DNA of 64,000 bases from Camarhynchus parvulus (Eukaryota; Chordata; Aves; Passeriformes; Thraupidae): the NCBI RefSeq assembly GCF_901933205.1, contig NC_044572.1, positions 79,233,465 to 79,297,464 of the forward strand. The letters run 5' to 3'. Made by a program: the position numbers and the translations under genes. Below are positions 49,401 through 60,012 of this stretch, in pieces. The notes beneath the pieces were generated by a model. The model was not told the DNA's origin. It worked only from the letters and a program-made list of their open reading frames with translations, and did no database searches. How positions within the stretch are numbered: position 1 is the stretch's first letter; the number at the start of each line of letters is the position of its first letter.

Positions 49401-52207
49401 TTCTGCCTACAGGAAACCAAACTTCTGTGTTTGCATGGAGATGTATTTGCTTCTTATTGATACTGAATTTCAGTAGGTGAATTTTGTTATGGAACTGGAC
49501 CTTAGCCCTAAATTAGAGCAGGACCTTGAAGCTAGCTGTAAATATCCCAGTGTTTCCCTCACTGAAATACAGAGTGAGATCAACACTCCTGAGTCCATCT
49601 GTGACTCTTTATAATAACAACCAGAACTACAGGCTGGACTGTGCTCCAGCACTCTCTGCCTCTGCAGAGTGGTGTGTAACCAATTCCCTCCCGGGGCATG
49701 CTTAGAAAATTGCATGCTGCAGCTTCATTAACTGCACTGTGTATGAGAGACCATATGCAAGAATGCAGATGGAGGAACAGACTGGACTCATCTAAGCAAT
49801 CAAACATAGTGGTGGCTCTTTATTTTGTATTACATCAGTGTTTTGACAGCCATACTTAGATCACAGCCCTGTTGAACCTGTGCTGTCCAAAACACACTCA
49901 CAGATGGTCCTTGTGCTGAAAAGTTCAAAAACCTATCTAACAAGACTGCTGAAGGGAAAACAAGTCAAGAGAGGCTGAAAATAGGTCAGGAACAAGCAAG
50001 AAAATAGGATCCTGGTTGCTTATGTACTCTGTCTCCTAGAGCATGTAACCCTTTCCATGTTGCTTAAGCAAAAAGCGCTTGCTACACTGCTCTTTGTGCA
50101 TGGGTGGCATAAAAGTTAACTTTTGTTTGACTTCAACTGTTTTTTCCCAAAACAAGTAAAAAAATATTTTATGTGATATAAGAGACTCTTTTTTTCCAAA
50201 CCAGAAAATGTCATTAGTGAGCTTTTTTTACGTCTTTAAGAAAATTAAAATAAGTAAAAAGAGAGTAATTTGGAGGGGTGAAAACAAGGCAGGGGTGGGG
50301 GAGGAAGAAGTAAGCTGTACTGGATCCTTTCTCTGTGAGAATTTTAAAGAACAAAACTAGAACTTGCTTTGGCAAGAATAATGAAGCCCTAGAAAGCATC
50401 AGCAAATACCCTGCTGCTGGTCCCTTACTACACTGTTACTTCTATTGTATTAACAGAATGTGTAAGGAATGGCATTGTACTCATTATAGGCAAAGGTTGC
50501 TATTGTTTAATTATGTATTAAGAGAGAAGTGGACAGACAACTTCTGCTCAAGCCTTGCTGTGGTACCAGTAGTAGTCTTGTCAGTCCTTTGTTGTTTCAA
50601 GCAAAAAGGAGCCATTTCAGAGCAGGAAGATGAGGGACAAATGCTTGAATTCCCTACATCTGTAGGCTTTCTTCTTTTAATAAGGGTAAAATTGATATTG
50701 GAGTTATTAGAGATTGTTTCAGCAAAATAACTAGCATAGGTAAGCCCTAGAATATTTGAACAATCTTTCAGCTTTTTTTTCACTTTCACAAAACATTAAT
50801 ACTATTTCAATATTTGTCTGAAAATATCTCAGTGCTTTTTAGAAGGTTTCTCACAAGTGGTCTTTTCTGATATAGTATTTCTTAGTGTTCATTTTGTAAG
50901 GAGAAATAAACAAACAAAATACAGAAGAAACAAAAGGGAAAGAGAAGGGCCAAGGTGGTGGAGCACCCTAGGCTTTGGCTCAGTGGATCAGAAGGTAACC
51001 AAGGAGTTTTCTTTGTAGTTGGTTTATTAGGTAAAAGTTGCCTTTATCACTTCATGAGTTTTAAATAAAGTGAAATATCTCAACAAATATATGTAATTAC
51101 TTTGATGGCAAGAATATGTAATATTTTTGGACATACTATAGATTGTGTTTATTGTTCTGGAATAATTTACGGGTAGTAATAGAATACATTCTCAAAACCG
51201 TAATTAATGCAATATTAATTTGAAAAAGAAAATGTGTTAAACCTAACAAATTCCATGAAACTTTAGTTGTAGCTTTTGTAGCTGCTGCTCTTTCAGTCAA
51301 AGTAATAATTAAAGAAGGTTTGCTGAGCAAAATTAATTTAATTTACAGGAGAAATCTAATTTACTCAACTCTGATCCATTTATATATTTGTAGTCAGCCT
51401 TGATAGCATGGCCTATTGAAATTCACAGTGAATTTTAGAACATCTGCCTTCTAATTATTCTAAATATCACTATCCTAAAAGCGTGTACATAAGGCATTTA
51501 CTCCTTACGGTTTTATACATTTCTATTTTAGGAGCTGCTCAAAGCATGTCTTTGTTTTTCTTATCCATTGTTCTTCTAGGTTGTCAGATTACAATCAGCA
51601 AGGCTTGTGGAGTTAACAAACCACTTACACCTCAAAAGGGCAACTACAGCACCAATGACTACAGTGTTTCCTACAGATATAATCTGAAGAGAAAATTCAG
51701 TGTAAAACCCGTAGTTTATAGGACATGTTTGTTTACCCATATATGTGACTGTAGTACATTTATCCATGGTATAGGTATTTTTTTATGTACTCAGAGAATG
51801 GTTAGACTGCAAATCTTTTTTTTTCTACTTTCAATAGACTGTGCCCCAGTTCAGCATCTTTCCCTGACATCACTTCGTCTCCTTTCATGAGCTTTGCTCT
51901 AGGCTTTATTTCCTGTGTTTTCAGCTACTAGCTAGCTTGTTTTTGATTCTGCTTTTCCTGACTTAGGGCACAGGCTGCTGTTAGTGACAGAAAACCTGGG
52001 CTCACTCATCATGACCGTGGTAACATGAAATTCTTTGGCATCTCCTTATTGGTCTGTGATTATCAAGCTGTCTCAGGATGTTTCAAGTAGGGCCTTTTCT
52101 TTTATTCTGGTGTGGACTCTGTTACAGATGCAAGAACATATCTGATCAAGTGCTAATAAATGGCTGATTTGGGCTTCAGAATTATCTTCTAGACAATAGT
52201 TTCTTCC

Positions 52208-52255
52208 AGCAATAGAAAGTGATATCTCTCTCTTTCTCATGCATTTCTGCCATAT
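52208..52255. repeat. Short unexplained repeat, copy 1
   Basis: This stretch (AGCAATAGAAAGTGAT then CTCTTTCTCATGCATTTCTG and CCATAT) recurs almost identically at 60,710-60,752 in the same orientation, apart from a small internal length difference and one or two substitutions. I do not recognise it as part of CR1 or the LTR. It lies about 100 bases upstream of the start of the CR1 copy at 52.36 kb. Confidence 0.8.
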
Positions 52256-52359
52256 TTGCTCACTGAAGAGTGGAGGAGTTTATACCAATCCTCTTTATCA
52301 TGGCATCTGCCCATCATCTGCTTTAAAAATTCTACGTACCTACTAATTATGTGAGATTT

Positions 52360-53330
52360 AAAATCTCTAATAATTATCTTTGAAAGGTCATGGCTATCAT
52401 GGGAGTTTCCAGAGGACTGGAGGAGATCAGACATCATCCCTGCTGTCGAGAAGAATAATCTGGAGAACTACAGTCAAGTCAGCCTCACCTCTATCCTTGG
52501 GAAGGTGATGGAGAAAATCCTCCCAGAAACACTTTCCAAACATATGAAGGACAAGAAGGTGACTGGGAGTAGTCATAACGATTTATGAAGGGGAAGACAA
52601 ACTTTGCCAGCCTGATGGCCTTCTATGGTGAGATAAGATGGCCATGGGGGATGAAGGAAGAGCAACAAGTGTAATTTATTTTGAATTTATGGGAGATTTT
52701 TGACAGCATTCCGTAATCTATTCCTACTCAATCTTTAAAAGTATGGAAGAAATAAATGAACAGTGACATAGGCTGAAAACTGCCAGATCTGCTAGGCCCA
52801 AGGATTGTTGTCAGCAGCAATGACATCCAGCTGGAAGCTAGGCACTAATAATATACACCAAGGGTTTCTGTTGTGTCCTGTGTTGTTGAACATTTGTGTT
52901 TGTTCCTTATCTCAGTGATGGGACACTGAGCCACACTCAGCAAGTTTGCAGCTGATAGAAAACTCAGAGGATACACCAGATTGATAAGATGGTGTATCTG
53001 GCTGATATACCAGAGGATTGCGCTGCTGTTCAGAAACACCAGGTTGGAGAAGAGAGAAGAAGGAAATCTTGTGAAGTTCAATGAAGACAAAATGCCAAGT
53101 TTTGCACCTGGGTTGGAATAACCTCTTGTGCCAGTTATATGCTGGGGCTGGCTGGCTGGAAAGCTACTTTGCAGAGGAGGATCTGAAAGTTCCTGGTGGA
53201 TGGCAGCAGTGTGCTCTCATGGCAGAAAAGATCCAACAAGATTCCCGGGCTTCAGAGGGAAGTGACTTTTTCATTCTATGCATTACTGATGAAGCCATGT
53301 CTGGACAACTGTGCACAGTTCTGCTGTATT
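52360..53330 (+). mobile_element. CR1 LINE, RT-region fragment
   Basis: Plus-strand sequence follows the CR1 ORF2 reverse-transcriptase domain in order: 'gaggactggaggagatcaga' near 52,412, 'gtcagcctcacctctatcct' near 52,477 (V-S-L-T-S segment) and 'gggaaggtgatggagaaaat'. It continues with 'ctgtgttgttgaacatttgt' near 52,879 (P-V-L-F-N-type segment), 'agcaagtttgcagctgatag' near 52,938 (where the catalytic FADD-type motif should lie, damaged here), and 'ttgcacctgggttggaataa' near 53,101. It ends with 'cagcagtgtgctctcatggc' and a 'gaagccatgtctgg' segment near 53,290. Frameshifts and stops break the frame throughout. It is truncated at both ends: the 3' untranslated region and terminal repeats are missing, unlike a normal CR1 insertion. 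That suggests a later deletion. The copy is inactive. Confidence 0.85.
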
Positions 53331-54048
53331 TGATAATTCACATTCTTTGACTTAAGTGTTGACATCTCCATTGTCTCAAAGAAGTTCAGATATTAATGGA
53401 CTGTAGTATCAGTTTAACTGTTACTGAATACTGAACAAAGAACGAGGCTTTAAACCAGCAATGGAAGCTGTTTAACCATGGAAGAATTTTGGGTGTAGGC
53501 CTGATGTGTTTCCATTGATGCTTGCTTTTAACACAATAGACAACTTGTTTCTCTGCAAATGGGAATCTGCATGTGGTCTTCAGATTGTTCATTGAATTTG
53601 GTGGTCATCCCAAGGATGTCACTTGCATTAGTTACCATGGCTTGTTTCTTGACAGGCAGATGGAAAGGAAATACTCTACTGCTGCCTGAAGACGTAGACA
53701 TTTCAGGATGTAAAGGAGCTTTGCATGATTTCCAGCAGAGCCCAAAAGACTGCAGTAAGTGTGCTTGTGCAGAGCCATTCAGCCTTGTCTGAGACTGCCT
53801 TTTCTACATTCAAGAGCTTGTCTCCTGAAATTCAGAATTCACAGTAGCTAGACTTGTGTCCCTTAGGAGCCATCATTGGGATGTTTCAAGAGTCTCATTA
53901 CAGTTTTCTCCGAAGCAGATGCTGTATGATTTTTGTTAACAATTGGTCGTCATTTCATTTCACCAGTCACTGATACGGCAATCTAATTTGAATAAAGTGA
54001 TGCATATGTCTCAAATTAGTCTGATACTGGAACAGGAGAAGTATATGT
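53331..54048 (+). other. Intronic spacer between two CR1 copies
   Basis: Roughly 700 bases with short frames only and no recognised repeat. It separates two CR1 copies in opposite orientation. Confidence 0.5.
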
Positions 54049-55000
54049 ATAGAATCATAGAAAATACATATGCTATGTTAGAAGGAACCTGTCTGGATGA
54101 TCGAGTTCAACTCCTGGCCCTGGGCAGGGCACTGCAAGGATCACACTGTGTTCCTGAGGGCATTTCCCTTATGCTTCTTGAACTCACACCATCTTGGTGC
54201 TGTGACCACTTCCCTGGGGAGCCTTTTCCAGTGCCCAACCAATATCTGGGTGAAAAACTTTCTCCTGGTATCCGACCTAAATCTCCCCTGACTCAGTTTC
54301 ATGCTGTTTCCTCAAGTCCTATTGCTGGTCATGAGAGTGAAGAGGTTGGGACTTGCTCCTCTTCTTCCACTCATGAGGAAGTTGTGACTGCAGTGAGGTC
54401 TCCCCTCTAGTCTCCTCTTCTCCAGGCTGAACAGACCAAGTGACTTCAGCTGCTCCTCACATGGCTTCCCCTCCAAACCCTTCACCATCCTTGTGGCTGT
54501 CTTTTGGATACTCTATAACAGCTTAATGCCTTTCTTATATTGTGGCACCAAAAACTGCCCCCAGCACTCGAGGGGAGGCTGCCCCAGTGTAGAACAGAGT
54601 GGGACAATCCCCTCCCTTGCCCAGCTGGATGCTGAGCCTGATGCATCCCAGGACAGGGTTGGCCTTCTGGCTGCCAGGGCACTGCTGACTCGTGTTCAAC
54701 TTGTCACTGACCAGGACCCCCAGGGACCTTCCCATAGCACTGCTTTCCAGGATCTTGTTTCCAGTCAGTCTGTCCATACATCCAGGGGCAGAACCCAGCA
54801 CGTTTCCTTGTTGAACTTCATACAGTTGGTGATTGTTGAGATCTCTCTGCAGGGCCTCTCTGCCATAAAGGGAGTCAAGAGCTCCTTGCCATTTAGTGTC
54901 ATCAGCAAGCTTATTTAGTATTCTTTTGAGTCCTGCGTCCAGATGCTTAATGAACATGTTGAAAAGAACTGGGCTAAGGATATAGCATTCCTGCTTTTTA
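54049..55000 (-). mobile_element. CR1 LINE, 5'-truncated, RT to 3' end
   Basis: The plus strand begins AGAATCATAGAAAATA, the complement of the CR1 3' terminal repeat. It continues with the 3' untranslated region ('gatcgagttcaactcctggc', 'accacttccctggggagcc', 'ctccaggctgaacagaccaa') and the C-terminal and reverse-transcriptase part of ORF2 on the minus strand. A minus-strand frame (about 54,535-55,098) still preserves the RT landmarks SPVLFNMFI, the catalytic region LADDTKW with both aspartates, GREALQRDL and LGVLVSDKLNTSQQCP. This is the least damaged coding segment among the CR1 copies here, so the insertion is comparatively young, but several in-frame losses mean it cannot encode a working enzyme. 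It is truncated at its 5' end as is typical. Confidence 0.93.
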
Positions 55001-58000
55001 TTTTTTCTCCTGGGATACCCTGGACACCCTAATCTGTGTGTTCTGGGGTTTTTTAAATTTGCTTTCTTAAGGAAATCGAGGTGAGATGTTTGCAGCAAAA
55101 GGCCAGTGGTTGGAAAGCTCTGGATTAATGGCTTGCAATTTCAAAGGATTCTAAAAATAAACACTTCACAGTCAGAATATCTGTGATATAATTGATGACG
55201 AGAAATGCTTCTTCAATATTCAGGTTGCAGAGTGTTTTGTTGGGAGTTTTTCTTTCATAATGAAGCATCTAAAATGAGCTAATGCTTTCTGCTTTGTTTT
55301 TTTTAGGAAGTTGTGTAAATCTGCTAGAAACACCCTCTATTTCTGGATATAAAGTGATGATAGCAGAAAATTAATGCTTCATTCCTGATCATATTTGTGT
55401 TGGACCTGAAGAGCATGATCTACTGAGATCTGAACAATTATAAAGTATAGAACTAGTTATACTAGTTATATAGTATAGAAAACGGCATCCTAACACTAAC
55501 TTTGTCAAAAAGCCAGAAGGCAGTTTTGCAATAGAAAGCTCTTTTCCCTTCACATTTTGTACGGACAGGATTTTGTGGGAAGGTGTCTGGAAAAATGATG
55601 GCAAAATTGACTATTAATTCTGCTTTTATTCAGAGAATATGAACAAAATTTAACTTCCACTTTATAAAAATACATCCATGTGACAGTAGAGGTTTGGAAT
55701 ATTATTTTACAGTGTTGCATAGATGGGTGAGCTATTATTTTGCTAGCTGTCTTCCAGGTTGGTTAATTTGCTCATAAACTAAGTGAAACATTATTTCTTA
55801 TAAAGACACAGTTCTGTGGTGATTCCCTATGTTTTAACAGGGGAGAATTAATTGTCATCTGTTTTTCTAGTTGTTATTACAAATCCAAAAGTCCTGGACT
55901 GATGGACTGAGATGAGCAATCTGATCACAAAGAATGAAACCAGAATTGATTTTATTATGTATTAGCTTTGCATTCTTGCATAAACCTTTTTGTAAAAAGC
56001 TTCACTGGTTCAAGGCTTGAGTTCTGGGTTGTAAGCTCTTCTAAATTTTAAAAGTATCTATCTTCTGAATTGTTTCTTTGTGGGAGCAAAACCTCTAGAG
56101 GGTGCCAAAAACTGGTTTTGGTTAAAGAAGCTGTTGTGTCCTGCACTACTAATGTCAGAAGTGGAGAAGTGCAGGTCACAGATCGGGCCCTGAAAGCTTT
56201 TCCTGCTCCCAGTAATTCAGGTACCTTTAAAATCCCCACTCCTTTAAATTTGATTCTGAAGTCTTCCTACTCTGTGATAATAATCTTTTTTGTAGGCTTT
56301 TTTTTATACTAGGCACTGTATGATTGACAGGACTGGCATTGGAATTCTTTTTTTAGAAAACTTGTTTAATCTTTGTTTATAATTTCTCCAAATGGGAATA
56401 ATACATCATGTTTCTAATGTCACACAGAGCATTCACTAAGATAAGTAGTGTTTATCTGACCAAGGCTTCTTGTACCAGCAGACTCAAGATGTCTACAAAT
56501 TGTAGATTTTCCCATTCCTTTGTGACTCTTAATCTTGCCCTTCACCATTGCCAGGTTTTAAAAAGCTCCAGCTAGCATTAAGAACACGCTGCATTTTAAA
56601 GGGAAGCAAAACAAAACCAAAACCAACCTAACCTCCCCCTCACTCCAAAACACCAAAACAGAGCAGGGAGGAAGGGAGGAATTCAGTAATGGAGATTGGT
56701 GCAGAGTAGAAGCTCCAGAAAGAGATTCTCTTAGTAGTTACTTCTAATTGACTTCTTGTCATGTAGCTACAATTTAAGAATAACTAGATCAGTTTTTTTT
56801 CTAATAAACACTGTTTTCTAGCAGTTAAACATGTACATGACAAAGTATTGCCAACTGAACAATGTATCAAGCTGCATCAATGCCAATCATCTTTAGCTAG
56901 GGGCGATGAGGACACTATCAGAAGCAATTGGCTTGTAATTGCTCCTGCTGCACCTTGTAAGAGACATGACATATGCTTTGTTTGCTGTCTCTCTCTGTGT
57001 AGGTGTGCCAAAAAATACCTGGGTGTGTTTACGTATTTTATTTTGAAATATTGCTAGGAATTCTTCTCAATGGCAGCCTTGCACACAACCTCAACAGCTG
57101 TAGAGGTTATAGACAGTAATGATGTGCCTTTAAACATAAAGTGCTATATCAAAGTTTCAACCACCAGCACAAATTAGAAGTTGGGGAAGAATGTTCTCAA
57201 GAGTTTTGTAGGGATTTGGAAGCTTCTGCTCTAAGATGTGATTGCTTAGGGGATTGGTATATGACTTAGGACCATTGCCCCCACTCTTCAAGGTATGGAA
57301 GATGTTTGTATTTTGGTCAACACAATCAAATCTTGTTCATAATTACTCTCAAAGTTCTATTTGAGAGTATTGACATCAATGGAACTCTTTACATGAATGA
57401 AACCAGTGGGATTTGCCCCAAATTATGTAATCTCCAAAGGAATTTAATAATTTGTATGTATTAACAACACATTATTATTAACAACCTTTACCGTTATGAT
57501 CAAGATCAATATTTAGTCTACAGAAATTGTGCTGCATGTAAATCAATTACATGACCTGCCTAAAGAGGACCTTAAGAACATTGCAGACTTAGGAGCCTGA
57601 AAAAAACTTCTCTTAAAAAGAAGGGTAGCATATATTCTTAAGTGGATATGCTAATTTTGAATAGGGTGCTGAGAAAATACGATGAAAAGACTAGCTAAAG
57701 ATTGTCCCAGTAAAATATTGACTTGTTGGAATGGCAAGGCTAATGGGCACAATTGACAAAATCAATTGGTTTACCAAAAAGGTTTTTTATGAAGCTAATC
57801 ATGCAAGTGCAGAGAAAATCTGATGTCATTTCTAGGGAAGAGCAAAACTTGGGGATTAAGAAAAAAGGAGTAATGAGTCTGTCCCAGACAAAATCACATG
57901 CTGTTTATTGGATTAAAAATTGGTTGAACAATCTCAAAAAAACCCGCAAAAACCCAAAAAAACCACACAACAGCAAAAGTTTAAGGATTCTTGCCCTTCA

Positions 58001-59433
58001 GTGCAGTCAGCTGAGACGCTGCAGGTGTATTGGCAGGGTCTTTCTGGAGTGAATCATGATCTCGAAAGCACACCTGCAGAAGATGATAAAGAAGCTCAAG
58101 CTGTTTTCCTTTGCCAGATGAATCAAATTATTGCAGACTGTTAGTACCTCTTGGGAAAGTGGTTTCTGTTGGATGGCTTTTTGATTTTCTGGCAAATAAA
58201 ACAATGAGATTTGGAGTTGGTGGCTAATATGAACAATTGATTTTAGAAATGAATTTAGACTTTTAATACTTATTGTAGTTCATCATGGAAATAAAACCAT
58301 CAAATTACAATTGTCTGGATATATTTCTTGAATGTTGCATATACATTTAAAATACATAAATAGTCTGATTGATAAACTGTGGTAGCTATCAAATGATAGT
58401 ATATTCTGCCATTACTACTGAATTCATTACTGAGTTAATGCACTTCAGAAGATTCTTTAAATTGTTCTCAGTTGCTCACTAGTTCAGTGTGCTGCTTGCA
58501 TACTCCGTCCTTGCTTTTGAAAGAACACTTGAGGCTCATTTATTTCTACTTAAATCACCAAAGGTAATACTAGTGGTTAAAATTTTGATATTTACCGCTT
58601 CTATTACCATTGGTTCTGGGATGATTCCAAGAGAACCATATATTTATAGGTAGAGTAAACCCTGGTTTAATTTGTTCTCATTTCATGATGGTGGAATGTA
58701 AGAACCTTATGAAATTTAAAATCATGAACAGAATCTCATGTGGAGTTGTAACGACCTGCTTCCTTCACCATCTGAAATTCATGAACAATCAGGTTTCTAT
58801 CTTTTTGTTGAAATATTCGACAAAACTAGCACCAGAAGGCAAATCATAGCATTTGATTACCTTTTCTTAGTGTTTTTAGGTTTTTACTTCTATCTGCTTC
58901 TCAAAAGCACAAGGGAGATTTTGGCTTCAATAAGATCCTTGTTAATATACAGTAAAAGATACTGGATGTAGGCTCTTGGTAATTCTCTTGGTCTTGGTCA
59001 TTAGTTTGTCTGTCTGTTTGGTTAGAATTTGTCTTAGAATAGCAAGGGTCATAAATGTCTGTTCCAAATCTTGGCTAATTTACTTTCTTCATAATGAATG
59101 TGAGTTTTTTTAGAAAATAAACTTAAAAAGTGTTAACTGGTAACAAAATTTGCAGAAGATGGAGTTGGTTTTGTCTCTGCTGCTGTTTGCTAAGCTGCAG
59201 AACTTCTTCATTGAACTTCTTCATTGGTGTATGATGTCACCAAATATGACTGAGGAACACAGGAAGACAGTCAAATTCCGCAGGGTTCTTTCTGTAATAA
59301 ATGTTTATGATAATTTTCTAAAACAAACTGCTCTGGTGGTGTAGCCTTAAAATGATGACATTCCGTTCAGAAAGAAATGCAAGTACCTCTGGATTTTGCA
59401 TAAGGATTGCTCTGTATAGTGCATTTCTGTTAA
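55001..59433 (+). other. Presumed first intron, 3' part
   Basis: AT-rich with short unrelated frames. It includes an A/C-rich patch (about 57,935-57,975, AAAAAACCC-type units like that at 41.6 kb) and a small TAGTATA-type duplication near 55,445-55,490. I saw no exon and no further named transposon. Confidence 0.5.
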
Positions 59434-60012
59434 AGAATCATAGAGTCATTCAGATTGGAAAAGACCTTTAAGATCATCAACCATCAGTCCAGCACTGCCA
59501 AGCCCATCACTGACCCTTGTCCCCACTGGACAGCAGCACATCTAGACATCTTCTAAACCTCTCCAGGCATGGTGGCTCCACCACTTCCCTGCACAGCCTG
59601 TTCTGATGCTTGACAAGTCTTTCTGTGAAGACCTTTTTCCTAGTATCCAATCTAAACATCCCCTGGTGCAACTTGAGGCCATTTGCTCTTGTTCTGTTGT
59701 TTGTTATTTGGGACAAGAGGCTGACCTCCACCTGGCTACAGACCTCCACCTTTCAGGTGGTTGTGGAGAGTGATAAGGTCTCCCTTGAGGCTCCTTTTCT
59801 CCAGGCTAAACACCCCAGTTCTCTCAGCTGCTCCTCATCAGATTTGCTCTCCAGACCCTTCACCAGCCTGATTGCTCTTCTCTGGATACACTCCAGCATT
59901 TCAATGCCTTTCTTGCAGGGAGGGACACAAAACTGAACACAGGATTTGAGTTGTGCCCTCACAAGGGCTGAGTACAGAGTGTCAGTCGCTGCCCTGGTCC
60001 TGCTGGCCCGTT
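59434..60012 (-). mobile_element. CR1 LINE, 5'-truncated 3' end
   Basis: The plus strand starts AGAATCATAGAGTCATTCAG, then 'ttggaaaagacctttaagat', 'ccagcactgccaagcccatc', 'ggtggctccaccacttccct', 'gcaacttgaggccatttgct' and 'ctccaggctaaacaccccag'. These are the complements of the 3' untranslated region and the end of ORF2 of a CR1 subfamily distinct from that at 54 kb. Minus-strand frames keep recognisable C-terminal ORF2 motifs: LYSALVRAQLKSCVQFCVPP, KKGIEMLECIQRRAIRLVKG and, after a frame shift, LDTRKKVFTERLVKHQNRLC. The copy is 5' truncated near 60,012, and its 3' end retains one terminal repeat. Inactive. Confidence 0.93.

Larger units (their letters stand above)
44311..52359 (+). other. 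Presumed first intron, middle part
   Basis: AT-rich, T-biased sequence with GTTTT-type tracts near 45.55, 46.36 and 47.06 kb, small tandem duplications (GTATACCTGATA near 47.33 kb; TTATGAATTC near 49.16 kb; CTCCTTCAGC near 49.34 kb) and only short unrelated frames, such as those of 131 and 135 codons near 50.4 and 51.5 kb. No exon recognised. Confidence 0.5.

Noticed and set aside
54535..55098. 187-codon minus-strand frame as a host gene
   Set aside because: It is the reverse-transcriptase part of a CR1 LINE, as shown by its RT motifs and the CR1 3' end next to it.
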